Shown piece by piece: positions 1 to 8,846 of a DNA stretch of 64,000 bases (positions are counted from its first letter, which is position 1; each line of letters starts with the position of its first letter). Source of the DNA: Sediminibacterium sp. (GTDB lineage: Bacteria; Bacteroidota; Bacteroidia; Chitinophagales; Chitinophagaceae); assembly GCF_030695065.1 (NCBI RefSeq), contig NZ_JAUYTR010000016.1:248001-312000 (forward strand), given 5' to 3'. Under the pieces are notes generated by a model that made no database searches, had not been told where the DNA came from, and saw only the letters and a program-made list of their open reading frames with translations. Position numbers and translations under genes: made by a program.

Positions 1-192
1 ATCTTTTTTACCAATTGGCAATGCAATGTGCATGATCTTATTTGATTCACTTTCATTGGTGATGCTTCCCTCAAAAGCCATATCCTTAAAACGCATTACC
101 ATAGCAAACTCACCTCCAAAAACAGATTTATAAAACTGAAATGCTTCTTCTGCATTTCCATTAAAATGAATGTAGGGATTAATTTGTGCCAT
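1..192 (-). CDS. VOC family (PhnB/glyoxalase-like) protein, cut by window edge
   Basis: Only the first 64 codons are inside the window; the gene runs off the left edge. The start codon is at 192. The protein opens MAQINPYIHFNGNAEEAF and continues with FYKSVFGGEF, which is the usual start of the PhnB-like branch of the vicinal oxygen chelate superfamily, and it later has the family-typical MHIALPIGK. These proteins are small dimers built from beta-alpha-beta-beta-beta units; many have no known substrate, so no reaction is assigned. It lies 27 bases downstream of the SDR gene on the same strand and may be co-transcribed with it. Confidence 0.8.
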   Translation of the reverse strand, partial: MAQINPYIHFNGNAEEAFQFYKSVFGGEFAMVMRFKDMAFEGSITNESESNKIMHIALPIGKKD

Positions 193-219
193 ATAGCTAA
201 TTATAAAGTGGTTTTATTT

Positions 220-1017
220 TTATTCAGGTTTAGGCCCTTTTGAAACGATTGTTCTCACCAAGCTAGGCAACCATTGTTGTAACCAAACAAAAAATTTACC
301 ATGTGTTGTGAAAACATAATTTCTTTTTCGCTTGATTATAGCTTTCACCATAACTTTCGCCGCTTTATCTGTTGGCCACATTAATTTAGTTGGACGTGGA
401 TCTTGACGATCAGGATGCCACTGACCCTCATTATCAACCCTAGCAATTTCCGAAACCACGAAACCAGGATGTAGGGTTGTGCAACTTACACCAGTACCCA
501 ATAACTCAACTTGTAAGGTTAGTCCTATTGAATGAACTGCAGCTTTTGAAGCACCATATGCTCCAACATATGGATTAGGAAGAAATGCGCCAACGCTACC
601 CACTAATCCAATACGACCTTTGTTTAATTTCAAGTAGGGGAGTGCATATTTTACTGTTAATGCTAATCCTATCACATTACCTTGTAATTGTCTATTCCAA
701 TCCTTTGCAGTTAATTTATCTATTGATCCAAAAACGCCAAAACCTGCATTTGCAATCACAATATCAATTCGTCCCCAATAGTTAATGATATGTTGAACTG
801 CTGTCTCAATTGAATTCTCATCCATAATATCAACAAACACAGCCAATGATTCTCCACCTGATAGATTAATCTCTAGTGCAATTGCATCTAATAATTCTTT
901 CCGTCTAGCAGAAAGTATCACTTTATAACCCAATCTTGCCCACTCAAAGGCCATTGCTTTACCAATCCCAGAAGAAGCTCCAGTAATCCATACAACTTTG
1001 TCTTTTGTACTTGTCAT
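220..1017 (-). CDS. SDR family NAD(P)-dependent oxidoreductase
   Basis: A 265-residue classical short-chain dehydrogenase/reductase. The nucleotide-binding loop TGASSGIG is at residues 12-19, NAG at 90-92, and the catalytic Ser141, Tyr154 and Lys158 (YGASK) are all present, so the enzyme should be active. Arginines at 38-39, just after the second strand, suggest preference for NADP(H). The C-terminus is hydrophobic and aromatic (KFFVWLQQWLPSLV), which may attach it to a membrane. Family knowledge gives oxidation or reduction of an alcohol/carbonyl pair; the substrate cannot be read from the sequence. It is transcribed toward the VOC gene. Confidence 0.9.
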   Translation of the reverse strand: MTSTKDKVVWITGASSGIGKAMAFEWARLGYKVILSARRKELLDAIALEINLSGGESLAVFVDIMDENSIETAVQHIINYWGRIDIVIANAGFGVFGSIDKLTAKDWNRQLQGNVIGLALTVKYALPYLKLNKGRIGLVGSVGAFLPNPYVGAYGASKAAVHSIGLTLQVELLGTGVSCTTLHPGFVVSEIARVDNEGQWHPDRQDPRPTKLMWPTDKAAKVMVKAIIKRKRNYVFTTHGKFFVWLQQWLPSLVRTIVSKGPKPE

Positions 1018-1087
1018 TTCAGGTTTAATTTAGTAAAATTATTTGAACTAAAGCTGATGAATAAGACAGATATTAATGGTTGGGCTT

Positions 1088-1909
1088 TTATTTTAGAAAA
1101 TTATTTGTATTTACACGCATAAATTCTGGGGAGCAATCAAAAAAGTAATTAAGTAAATTTAAGTGCCCCGCACCATAAATTATCAGAATCTTATCAGAGG
1201 AATTAACTTCAATCCGCTGTATATTCCTAAAGATTTTTAAATTTCTATTAAACCACCTTCCTGTTTCAAAATCAACCCCAGTAAAATCCTTTTCCTGAGA
1301 CTCATACTTAAAGAGACCTATTAAATAGTTCCCCAAACTTCTTTTTATGTTTATTTCGTCGTTATATTCCCGTAAGGATGCTAAAATTCCAATTGTTTTA
1401 AATTGGGTTGTATTTATAAAACGTTTTGGCTTGTCGGGATTATTTTCAAAATATGCTTCAAATTTTTTAGATTCTATACTGTCTTTTCCATTTAAGATTT
1501 GATTGATTTTGTTATTAAAATTTCCCCATTCATCAACACAGTAAAGCTTCTTCAATCCAAAACGTTTTGCTAATCTAAATCCAATCTGTTCCTCTTCGCT
1601 TCTCTTAAGTTGATAATTACCTGCTAAATATTGTTGAAAAATAGAATCAATTTTCGGCTGTTCTGAAGGTTGTCTTTCAATAATAACAATAGTGGGTTTA
1701 AATCTTGCTATTTTATTCACAATGTCCTCTATTTCATTTTGAAAAACTGGTTCGAGTACATCAATTTGGTCACTCTTGTTAATCTTGTTTACATCTAAAT
1801 TTGGAAAATTAAAATGAAAAACCCCCAATGTCATTACTTCTGTTTTAGAGGATTGAGCAGTTAATGATGAGAAAAAAAGTGCCAACAAAATTGTTAAAAA
1901 TACTTTCAT
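1088..1909 (-). CDS. secreted DUF5694 family protein
   Basis: A 273-residue protein with a clear signal peptide (MKVFLTILLALFFSSLTAQ). The mature part starts with a strand ending in LGVFHF (residues 28-33), has Glu78 in IVIIERQP and ends with IIYGAGH (G246-H249). This spacing of a G-x-F-H-F strand, a Glu strand and a terminal GxGH matches DUF5694 proteins of Bacteroidota and resembles the TraB/TIKI/ChaN-like hydrolase fold. The family name is recognition from memory; enzymatic activity is inference. It is probably periplasmic. It stands alone, with no obvious partner. Confidence 0.72.
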   Translation of the reverse strand: MKVFLTILLALFFSSLTAQSSKTEVMTLGVFHFNFPNLDVNKINKSDQIDVLEPVFQNEIEDIVNKIARFKPTIVIIERQPSEQPKIDSIFQQYLAGNYQLKRSEEEQIGFRLAKRFGLKKLYCVDEWGNFNNKINQILNGKDSIESKKFEAYFENNPDKPKRFINTTQFKTIGILASLREYNDEINIKRSLGNYLIGLFKYESQEKDFTGVDFETGRWFNRNLKIFRNIQRIEVNSSDKILIIYGAGHLNLLNYFFDCSPEFMRVNTNNFLK

Positions 1910-2014
1910 AATATTAAGTTATTATTATAGTACGATCAACAATTCATAAATGTTACACTATATAACTGAATCTAAATTTTTCGCCTATATAGTTAGATGC
2001 AATTCGCATTTATT

Positions 2015-2066
2015 AATGATTGTCGGCTTCGCCAACTACTCCTTTAAAAATGATTGTCGGCTTCGC
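2015..2066. repeat. direct repeat of 18 bp, two copies
   Basis: The sequence aatgattgtcggcttcgc occurs at 2015-2032 and again, identically, at 2049-2066, 34 bp apart. The second copy runs into the arm of a hairpin with arms gtcggc (2056-2061) and gccgac (2075-2080). The element is richer in G+C than the surrounding chromosome, which suggests a dispersed intergenic repeat, but only these two copies are visible in the window. Confidence 0.6.
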
Positions 2067-2185
2067 TTCGCTGCGCCGACTTCCTTGATTGGGGGGCTTA
2101 CCCAAATCCCCTGCCGCACCTTTGGTGCTGCTAGGGTTTCCCATTTTCATGCTTACAAAAGCAAGCTTTTGACGCATTCAAATAG

Positions 2186-2211
2186 AAAACCCCGACACTT
2201 CGTGTCAGGGT
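2186..2211 (-). terminator. rho-independent terminator after tRNA-Leu
   Basis: Read on the minus strand, a 9-bp stem (arms 2202-2210 and 2190-2198, one G-T wobble, three-base loop) is followed by a run of T and begins 7 bases after the 3' end of the tRNA. It should end the tRNA-Leu transcript. Confidence 0.8.
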
Positions 2212-2216
2212 CTTTG

Positions 2217-2300
2217 TGCCCGAGACTGGATTCGAACCAGCACGCCGTTTCCAGCACCACCACCTCAAGGTGGCTTGTCTACCAATTTCAACACCCGGGC
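2217..2300 (-). tRNA. tRNA-Leu (anticodon GAG)
   Basis: An 84-base class II tRNA. The acceptor stem is GCCCGGG with CTCGGGC (one G-T pair) and discriminator A at 2217. The anticodon stem CCACC/GGTGG encloses loop TTGAGGT, giving anticodon GAG. A variable arm typical of leucine tRNA and the T-loop GGTTCGAATCC follow. The 3' CCA is not encoded and must be added. It lies 36 bases downstream of argS on the same strand, and a small palindrome (2301-2315) sits just before its 5' end. Confidence 0.95.
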
Positions 2301-2336
2301 GCCTAAATGATAGGCTGCAATATTAAAATATTTTTC

Positions 2337-4124
2337 TTACATCCGCTCGGGTACTTTAATACCCAATACTTCCATTCCGTTTTTAATAGCAGTTGCAGTT
2401 AAAACAGATAACATCATCCGCAATTGTTGCTTAGAATTACTCTCTGCATTTGCAATTGAATGCTCACTGTAAAATGAACTAAAAGTCTTTGCTAAATTAA
2501 AAATATAAATAGCCACTTTAGAAGGATCTTGTTCCGTACCTGCATCTTTTAATACCGCTGGAAACTGTTCTAAGGTTACAATTAATTCTTTTTCTAATGG
2601 GAACCAAGTATCATTTGCATCAACCACTAATTCAGTTAAAGCTTGATAATTCAACTTCCTTAAAATACTACTGATTCTTGCATAGGTATATTGAATAAAT
2701 GGCCCTGTGAATCCATGAAAGTCAATACTCTCTGCTGGATTAAAGACCATTTTTTTCTTAGGGTCTACTCTTAACAAGAAAAACTTTAGTGCCCCTAATC
2801 CAATGGTATCATATAATTCAGCTCTTTCAAATTCTGTAAAATCATTCACTTTGCCCAACTCTTCTGTTTTCTCTCGAGCTATTTTGATCATTTCATCCAC
2901 TAAGTCGTCTGCATCTACTACAGTGCCTTCTCTGCTTTTCATTTTACCTGTTGGTAATTCTACCATTCCATAACTTAAATGATCTATGCCATCAGCAGAG
3001 GGGAGTTTCAACTTTTGACAGATTAACTTTAATACTTTAAAGTGATAATTCTGTTCATCGCCCACCACATATATACTTTGATTAGCATTGAACTCTTTTT
3101 GCTTTTGTTCGGCCAGTCCAATGTCTTGAGTAATATAAACCGATGTTCCGTCTTTACGTCTTACCAACTTTTCGTCTAATCCATCGCTGGTTAAATTGAT
3201 CCAAACACTATGGTCTTCCTTTTGATAAAATACTTTTTCTGCTAAGCCTTTATCAACTAAATCCTTGCCTAATAAATAGGTATTGCTTTCATAATAAACC
3301 TTGTCGAAGTCGGTGCCAATCCTTTTATAAGTAGCGTCAAATCCTTCATACACCCATCCATTCATATTCTTCCACAACTCCATCACAGCTGGGTCTCCAG
3401 CTTCCCAGTCTAATAACATTTGCTGGGCTTCTTTCATGATGGGTGCATCTTTCTCTGCTTGTTCTTCTGTAAGGCCAGTTGCTTTTAATTCTGCAATTTC
3501 CGTTTTATATGCATCATTGAATTTTACATAATAATCTCCAACAAAATGATCGCCTTTCATTTGGGTGCTCAAAGGGGTTGCTCCATTGGCATATCGCTTC
3601 CAGGCTATCATGCTTTTACATATATGAATACCTCTATCATTTACAATGCAGGTTTTAACCACTTCGTTTCCTGTAGCTTTTAAAATTTCTGCAATGCTTC
3701 TTCCCAAAAAATTGTTTCTTAAATGTCCTAAGTGTAAGGGCTTATTGGTATTGGGCGAGGAATACTCTACCATTACTTTATTACCAATAGGAGCAGCGTG
3801 GCCAAATTTAGGGTCATTGTATTGATTCATTAAAAACCCCGACCAATAGCTAACATTTATGGTTAAATTCAGAAATCCCTTAACTACATTAAAGGCAGTA
3901 AATAATTCAGGAAAACGCCCAACCATTTCGGCGCCCAATTCTTGTCCTAATTGCTCGGGTGATTGCTTCAGTTCTTTTACAAACGCAAATAAGACCACGG
4001 TATAGTCACCTTCAAATTCAGGTTTGGTTTGATTTACCAACACTTGTTCTGGCTGCACGGGGGAACCATATAACTGATGGATACTGCTTGCTGCTGCTTG
4101 TTTAATCCTATTTACCACACTCAT
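2337..4124 (-). CDS. argS: arginine--tRNA ligase
   Basis: Class I aminoacyl-tRNA synthetase that charges tRNA-Arg in the cytoplasm. The N-terminal additional domain is followed by the HIGH-type signature HLGHLRNN after SSPNTNKP, then the KMSKS-type loop KMKSREG and the C-terminal helical anticodon-binding (DALR) domain ending KVPERM. I place the start at the ATG at 4124 (MSVVNRIKQ), giving 595 residues. The frame is open up to a TTG at 4148, but a promoter -7 match lies at 4146-4153 over that TTG, so transcription should begin downstream of it. It is divergent from the GtrA-like gene with a 59-bp gap. Confidence 0.96.
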   Translation of the reverse strand: MSVVNRIKQAAASSIHQLYGSPVQPEQVLVNQTKPEFEGDYTVVLFAFVKELKQSPEQLGQELGAEMVGRFPELFTAFNVVKGFLNLTINVSYWSGFLMNQYNDPKFGHAAPIGNKVMVEYSSPNTNKPLHLGHLRNNFLGRSIAEILKATGNEVVKTCIVNDRGIHICKSMIAWKRYANGATPLSTQMKGDHFVGDYYVKFNDAYKTEIAELKATGLTEEQAEKDAPIMKEAQQMLLDWEAGDPAVMELWKNMNGWVYEGFDATYKRIGTDFDKVYYESNTYLLGKDLVDKGLAEKVFYQKEDHSVWINLTSDGLDEKLVRRKDGTSVYITQDIGLAEQKQKEFNANQSIYVVGDEQNYHFKVLKLICQKLKLPSADGIDHLSYGMVELPTGKMKSREGTVVDADDLVDEMIKIAREKTEELGKVNDFTEFERAELYDTIGLGALKFFLLRVDPKKKMVFNPAESIDFHGFTGPFIQYTYARISSILRKLNYQALTELVVDANDTWFPLEKELIVTLEQFPAVLKDAGTEQDPSKVAIYIFNLAKTFSSFYSEHSIANAESNSKQQLRMMLSVLTATAIKNGMEVLGIKVPERM

Positions 4125-4145
4125 AATCTTAACAATTTCGGGATG

Positions 4146-4153
4146 CAAAACTA
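4146..4153 (-). promoter_or_regulatory. -7 promoter element of argS
   Basis: The minus-strand sequence TAGTTTTG fits the Bacteroidota -7 consensus TAnnTTTG and lies 21 bases before the argS ATG at 4124. No clear -33 TTTG is seen at the right distance, so this rests on the -7 element and its position. Confidence 0.5.
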
Positions 4154-4183
4154 ACTATTTATAAGCTACCTTCGCCGCCAGTT

Positions 4184-4684
4184 ATGCAAAAGCTGCACAA
4201 ATACATTAGTCATTTCATCCTTTCGGTGGTGGATTGGTTCTATCCAATGTTCCAAAAGCTAATGCCCAAACAAACCTATCGTTATGCGGCTTGTGGCGGC
4301 TTTAATACCGTTTTAGATATTGGCCTTTTTTTTATTGCCTATAATTATATCTTAGTGAAGTCTACAGTGCAATTGGGTAATATAGTCATCAGTGGGCATA
4401 TTGCTTCCTTTATGATGAGCTTTATTGTCACATTTCCTACGGGTTTCTATTTAAGTAGGTATGTTGTTTTTCAAGAAACATCTGTTACAAAAAGAGAACA
4501 ATTGGGCAAATACTTTCTAGTGGTATTTGGGTGTATTTTACTCAACTATATCTTCCTCAAGATTTTTGTAGACAGCTTCGGCTGGTATCCAACCCCTTCC
4601 AAAATACTGACTACTGTATTTGTGGTGATGTTTAGTTATTTCTCTCAAAAGAACTTTACATTCAAAGCCAAGTCCTTAAAATAG
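4184..4684 (+). CDS. GtrA family membrane protein
   Basis: A 166-residue protein with four predicted membrane helices, matching the usual size and layout of the GtrA/DPMS-like family. The region after a short amphipathic start reads RYAACGGFNTVLDIGLFF, the typical first helix of the family, and it ends with a helix followed by SYFSQKNFTFK, the characteristic GtrA ending. Members help move lipid-linked sugars across the membrane or modify surface polysaccharides; the substrate here is unknown. A weak promoter-like TACCTTCG is at 4167-4174. No glycosyltransferase lies beside it. Confidence 0.87.
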   Translation: MQKLHKYISHFILSVVDWFYPMFQKLMPKQTYRYAACGGFNTVLDIGLFFIAYNYILVKSTVQLGNIVISGHIASFMMSFIVTFPTGFYLSRYVVFQETSVTKREQLGKYFLVVFGCILLNYIFLKIFVDSFGWYPTPSKILTTVFVVMFSYFSQKNFTFKAKSLK

Positions 4685-4743
4685 TGGCACCCAAACCGCT
4701 AAAATGACCTTTAAATTAGGTACAACCAGACTTTTTGGTAGTT

Positions 4744-4770
4744 AAAATGGCCGAATATTGGCCTTTTACT
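4744..4770 (+). terminator. possible terminator between gtrA-like gene and dnaK
   Basis: A short hairpin with arms ggcc/ggcc, flanked by AAAA on the left and TTTT on the right, lies 60 bases after the GtrA-like stop. The stem is short, so the call is weak. The rest of the 164-bp gap must hold the dnaK promoter, but no clean TAnnTTTG is visible. Confidence 0.35.
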
Positions 4771-4848
4771 TCGTTTGCTGACAATATTTCACGTTTACCA
4801 CCCGTGGCATAATGATTGAATAATAAGCTGTAATAGAAAACAAATATT

Positions 4849-6744
4849 ATGGCAAAAATTATTGGAATAGACCTCGGAACCACCAACAGTTGTGTATCCG
4901 TTATGGAAGGTAATGAGCCTGTAGTCATTGCAAATGACGAAGGACGTAGAACTACGCCATCGGTAGTAGCATTCTTAAAGAATGGAGAAAGAAAAGTTGG
5001 AGACCCTGCAAAAAGACAGGCTATCACTAACCCTCAAAACACTATTACCAGTGTAAAGCGTTTCATGGGTCGTCGTTTTGACGAAGTAACCGAAGAAATT
5101 AGCCATTGGAGCTATCAAGTTGCCAAAGGCGATAACAATACAGTGAGAGTACAAATTGAAGATCGTATGTACACTCCACAAGAAATTTCTGCAATGATTT
5201 TGCAGAAAATGAAAAAGACTGCTGAAGACTATCTAGGTCATGAAGTAAGCGAAGCAGTTATTACTGTTCCTGCTTATTTTAATGACGCACAGCGTCAAGC
5301 TACCAAAGAAGCTGGTGAAATTGCTGGTTTAAATGTTAGAAGAATTGTGAATGAGCCTACTGCTGCGGCTTTGGCTTATGGTTTAGATAAAAAACATGCT
5401 GACCAAAAAATTGCAGTATTCGACTTAGGTGGCGGTACTTTCGATATCTCTATTCTTGAACTAGGAGATGGGGTGTTTGAAGTTAAATCTACCAATGGAG
5501 ATACGCACTTAGGTGGTGACGATTTCGATAAAGTAATTATGGACTGGTTGGCAGATGAGTTTAAATCTCAAGAAGCAATTGATTTGCGTAAAGACCCAAT
5601 GGCTTTACAACGTTTGAAAGAAGCTTCTGAAAAAGCAAAAGTAGAATTGAGCTCTTCTTCTGAAACTGAAATCAACTTACCCTATATCACTGCAGTAGAT
5701 GGTGTTCCTAAGCACTTGGTACTAAAGTTAACAAGAGCTAAGTTTGAAGCTTTAGCAGACAACTTATTTGCTCGTTGTTTAAAGCCTTGCGAAGCTGCAT
5801 TAAAAGATGCTGGTTACAGCAAATCTGAAATTGATGAAGTAATTTTAGTAGGAGGTTCTACTCGTATTCCTAAAGTACAAGAAATTGTTGAAACCTTCTT
5901 TGGTAAAAAACCAAACAGAAGTGTAAACCCTGATGAAGTAGTTGCTTTAGGTGCTGCTATTCAAGGTGCGGTTTTAACTGGTGAAGTAAAAGATGTTTTG
6001 TTATTAGACGTTACACCTTTAAGCTTAGGCATCGAAACCATGGGTGGAGTAATGACTACCATGATTGCTTCAAACACTACTATTCCTACCAAAAAAACAG
6101 AAGTATATTCAACTGCTAGCGATAATCAACCTGGTGTACAAATTCATGTATTACAAGGCGAGCGTCCGATGGCTAATCAGAATAAGAGCTTAGGTATGTT
6201 CAACTTGGATGGAATTCCACCAGCTCCAAGAGGTGTGCCTCAAATTGAAGTGACTTTTGATATTGACGCAAACGGTTTATTAAACGTAAGTGCGAAAGAC
6301 AAAGGAACTGGTAAAGAGCAAAAAATCAGAATTGAAGCAGGTAGCGGTTTAAGCAAAGAAGAAGTAGAGAAAATGAAAGCGGAAGCTAAAGCCAACGAAG
6401 CTGCTGATAACGAAGCTAGAGCTCGTGTAGAAAAATTAAACCAAGCAGATAGCTTGATTTTCCAAACAGAGAAGCAATTCAAAGAATTTGGAGATAAGAT
6501 TCCTGCCGATAAAAAAGGTGCAATAGAAACTGCTTTAACTAAGTTAAAAGAAGCACATAAAAATCAAGACATTCCTGCAATTGATGCTGCAATGGAAGAA
6601 ATGAATGCTGCTTGGACTGCAGCAAGCGAAGACATCTATAAGGCGCAACAAGATGCTGGTGCTCAACCAGGTACTGATGCCGGTGGTGCTGAGCAGCCTA
6701 AGTCTGATACGGTTGAAGATGCACAATTTGAAGAAGTAAAATAA
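4849..6744 (+). CDS. dnaK: molecular chaperone DnaK (Hsp70)
   Basis: A 631-residue Hsp70. The nucleotide-binding domain begins [15 protein letters not shown] and contains the second phosphate loop [12 protein letters not shown] and the adenosine motif [11 protein letters not shown]. The linker [16 protein letters not shown] leads to the substrate-binding beta sandwich, followed by the helical lid and a C-terminal tail ending QFEEVK, close to the usual EEVK/EVKK end. It folds and refolds proteins in the cytoplasm with DnaJ and GrpE, neither of which is adjacent here. Full length with no unusual change; a strong terminator follows. Confidence 0.98.
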   Translation: MAKIIGIDLGTTNSCVSVMEGNEPVVIANDEGRRTTPSVVAFLKNGERKVGDPAKRQAITNPQNTITSVKRFMGRRFDEVTEEISHWSYQVAKGDNNTVRVQIEDRMYTPQEISAMILQKMKKTAEDYLGHEVSEAVITVPAYFNDAQRQATKEAGEIAGLNVRRIVNEPTAAALAYGLDKKHADQKIAVFDLGGGTFDISILELGDGVFEVKSTNGDTHLGGDDFDKVIMDWLADEFKSQEAIDLRKDPMALQRLKEASEKAKVELSSSSETEINLPYITAVDGVPKHLVLKLTRAKFEALADNLFARCLKPCEAALKDAGYSKSEIDEVILVGGSTRIPKVQEIVETFFGKKPNRSVNPDEVVALGAAIQGAVLTGEVKDVLLLDVTPLSLGIETMGGVMTTMIASNTTIPTKKTEVYSTASDNQPGVQIHVLQGERPMANQNKSLGMFNLDGIPPAPRGVPQIEVTFDIDANGLLNVSAKDKGTGKEQKIRIEAGSGLSKEEVEKMKAEAKANEAADNEARARVEKLNQADSLIFQTEKQFKEFGDKIPADKKGAIETALTKLKEAHKNQDIPAIDAAMEEMNAAWTAASEDIYKAQQDAGAQPGTDAGGAEQPKSDTVEDAQFEEVK

Positions 6745-6760
6745 ACAAACTAGATAAATT

Positions 6761-6799
6761 AAAAGCCCTGAGTAATTTGATTTACTCGGGGCTTTTTTA
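6761..6799 (+). terminator. rho-independent terminator of dnaK
   Basis: A long stem (aaaagccctgagtaa paired with ttactcggggctttt, one wobble) ends in a run of six T, 17 bases after the dnaK stop. Its left arm begins with A residues, so it could also stop minus-strand transcription from dnaG. Confidence 0.88.
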
Positions 6800-6828
6800 T
6801 TTAATATGGTAATCGTATAAATGCTTTA

Positions 6829-8757
6829 TTATCTAAGTATCACTGTTCCTAATTGCTTGGTGATGGCAATTTCAAATTCTTTTAATTGTTTGTGCAATTG
6901 AATTAATTTCATTTGCTCTTCAAAGGGAGCAAATTCCATGTCTCGTTGGTTTTGCTCAAACATTTTTTTAATCTTTCTGAGTTTAAAATAATTCAAACTC
7001 ATTTCTGTATCGGCTATTGAAATGTCTTTATTTACAATATTCATATTGGGCAATATTTCATCCCAACGATTACTTAATTCGAATGGGAACATAGAAATAT
7101 TAATCAATAATTGGCGCACTTGTTCGTCTTCATGATACAACATAGATTTAGTAGTGGGTTCTAAACCTTTATTGTACCAATCCTTATATAACTCTATTAA
7201 CTTTTCGTAGTCGGGGTTTTCTAAAGGATAATTTTCCAACTGCTCAAATATATATGCGGCAATGGTTTGCTCTTCACTGTAGTTTTTTAAACCATATTCA
7301 AACAATACCCGAATTACATTTTTTTCTACCTGATCATCCTGTTGTAAAAGTAGTTGACCTTCATCATAGTCTTGGTTGGTTTGAGCCGAATCTTGTTGAA
7401 TAAATTGTGCTTCATCAAAAGGCAGTTTTTTCTCTTCTTTTGAAATTTTATCTCGCTTAAACTTATTTACCAAATTCGTGAATCCAGCTTCGTCTATTCG
7501 CAATAGCTGTGCGCACTGTTTTATATAATCTTGTTGTCGAGTAAAATCTTCTGCCTTGCTAATTTTACTAAGCGTTTCTGCAATTTGATTTACAATACTG
7601 CTCTTTTTATTAACGTCATTTCCTGCTTCTTTTAACAGCACTTCTAATTGAAAGAGGATGAAGTCTTTCTTTGATTGTGCTATGAAATCATTGAATGCAG
7701 TTGCACCCACTTTATTTACATAACTATCAGGGTCTTCTCCGTCGGGGATCAATACCAGCCGAACGTTGAGGCCTTCTTCAATAGCCAGGTCCAATCCACG
7801 CAGTGCTGCTTTTATTCCTGCGCTATCACCGTCATAAATGATAGTTAGATTATTGGTGTACTTTTTTACCAATCTTAATTGATCTATGGTTAATGAAGTA
7901 CCACCACTTGCCACCACATTTTCTATACCTGCTTGGTGTAAGCTTACCACATCGGTATAACCCTCTACTAATAAACACTCATCCGCTTTATCAATGGCTT
8001 GCCTTGCAAAATAAGACCCATATAAGATTTTACTTTTACTGTAAACTTCGTTTTCTGGGGTATTAATATACTTGGGCGCTCTATCTGCTTTGCCAATTAC
8101 GCGTGCCCCAAAGCCAATAATTTTGCCAGTATTATTATGAATAGGGAAAATAATTCTGCCCCTATAATTGTCTACCAATTCTTCGTTTCTTAAAGCAACC
8201 AATCCTGTTTTAGGTAAGAGCTCTTTATTAAATTGATTGGCAACCAAGGCCTTGGTTAATGCATCTTTTCCTTCGGGATTATAGCCGACTTGAAATTTTC
8301 GCAGCACTTCTTCTCTAAAGCCTCTTTCTTTTAAATAGGAGAGGGCAATTAGGTTTCCTTCTTCAGAATTAAATAATTGTTCAGCAAAAAATTGTTGGGC
8401 AAATGAATTGATGGCATGCAAACTCTCGGCCATTTGCACTTGCTGCAGTTGCTCAGGTGACTGCTGGGTTTCTTCTACTTCTATATTGTATCTAGTGGCC
8501 AACCATTTGAGCGCTTCTACATAACTGTACTTTTCGTGCTCCATTAAGAAAGTAATGGTATTGCCACTTTTGCCACATCCAAAACATTTATAAATTTCCT
8601 TGGCTGGAGAAACAGTAAATGAAGGTGATTTTTCGCCGTGGAAAGGGCAGAGGCCTAAATAGTTGGTTCCTCTTTTCTTTAATTTAACAAACTCACCTAC
8701 CACATCAATAATGTCTATTCTGCTGGTAATTTGTTGTATCGTGTTGGGAGATATCAT
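6829..8757 (-). CDS. dnaG: DNA primase
   Basis: A 642-residue DnaG that makes RNA primers for replication. The CHC2 zinc-binding domain has Cys37, His40, Cys58 and Cys61. The RNA polymerase basic motif YRGRIIFPI is at 199-207. The Toprim catalytic residues are Glu265 (VEGYTD), the DGD at 309-311 and DPD at 342-344. The C-terminal part is a helical helicase-binding domain. Length is normal. It is transcribed alone, divergent from the DeoR-type regulator, from a well-formed promoter at 8768-8800. Confidence 0.97.
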   Translation of the reverse strand: MISPNTIQQITSRIDIIDVVGEFVKLKKRGTNYLGLCPFHGEKSPSFTVSPAKEIYKCFGCGKSGNTITFLMEHEKYSYVEALKWLATRYNIEVEETQQSPEQLQQVQMAESLHAINSFAQQFFAEQLFNSEEGNLIALSYLKERGFREEVLRKFQVGYNPEGKDALTKALVANQFNKELLPKTGLVALRNEELVDNYRGRIIFPIHNNTGKIIGFGARVIGKADRAPKYINTPENEVYSKSKILYGSYFARQAIDKADECLLVEGYTDVVSLHQAGIENVVASGGTSLTIDQLRLVKKYTNNLTIIYDGDSAGIKAALRGLDLAIEEGLNVRLVLIPDGEDPDSYVNKVGATAFNDFIAQSKKDFILFQLEVLLKEAGNDVNKKSSIVNQIAETLSKISKAEDFTRQQDYIKQCAQLLRIDEAGFTNLVNKFKRDKISKEEKKLPFDEAQFIQQDSAQTNQDYDEGQLLLQQDDQVEKNVIRVLFEYGLKNYSEEQTIAAYIFEQLENYPLENPDYEKLIELYKDWYNKGLEPTTKSMLYHEDEQVRQLLINISMFPFELSNRWDEILPNMNIVNKDISIADTEMSLNYFKLRKIKKMFEQNQRDMEFAPFEEQMKLIQLHKQLKEFEIAITKQLGTVILR

Positions 8758-8767
8758 AAATGGACAC

Positions 8768-8800
8768 CAAAATTAGGTAAGCAGCACTGTAAAGGCCAAA
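8768..8800 (-). promoter_or_regulatory. promoter of dnaG (-33/-7)
   Basis: On the minus strand TTTG at 8797-8800 and TAATTTTG at 8768-8775 are separated by 21 bp, a full match to the Bacteroidota TTTG/TAnnTTTG promoter. The -7 element ends 10 bases before the dnaG ATG at 8757, implying a very short leader. Confidence 0.72.
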
Positions 8801-8846
8801 ATAAAAATTATTTGCGTGATTATGCGGGAACGCATTAATTTTAAAG

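Larger units (their letters stand above)
1910..2216. other. gene-free gap rich in hairpins and short repeats
   Basis: About 300 bases with no convincing gene. The left third is AT-rich and upstream of the DUF5694 gene. From about 2015 the base composition becomes GC-richer and contains, in order, two copies of an 18-base repeat, a hairpin at 2056-2080, a long imperfect hairpin at about 2104-2139 with core arms gcacc/ggtgc, a 7-bp-stem hairpin at 2156-2171, and the tRNA-Leu terminator. An open frame that crosses this region also crosses the tRNA and is not a gene. Confidence 0.7.

Noticed and set aside
1950..2306. Open frame of 118 codons on the plus strand
   Set aside because: It crosses the hairpin region and the antisense strand of tRNA-Leu and has no protein-like pattern.
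4716..5027. Minus-strand frame over the dnaK promoter and start
   Set aside because: It overlaps the dnaK 5' end in antisense and has no start context or family resemblance.
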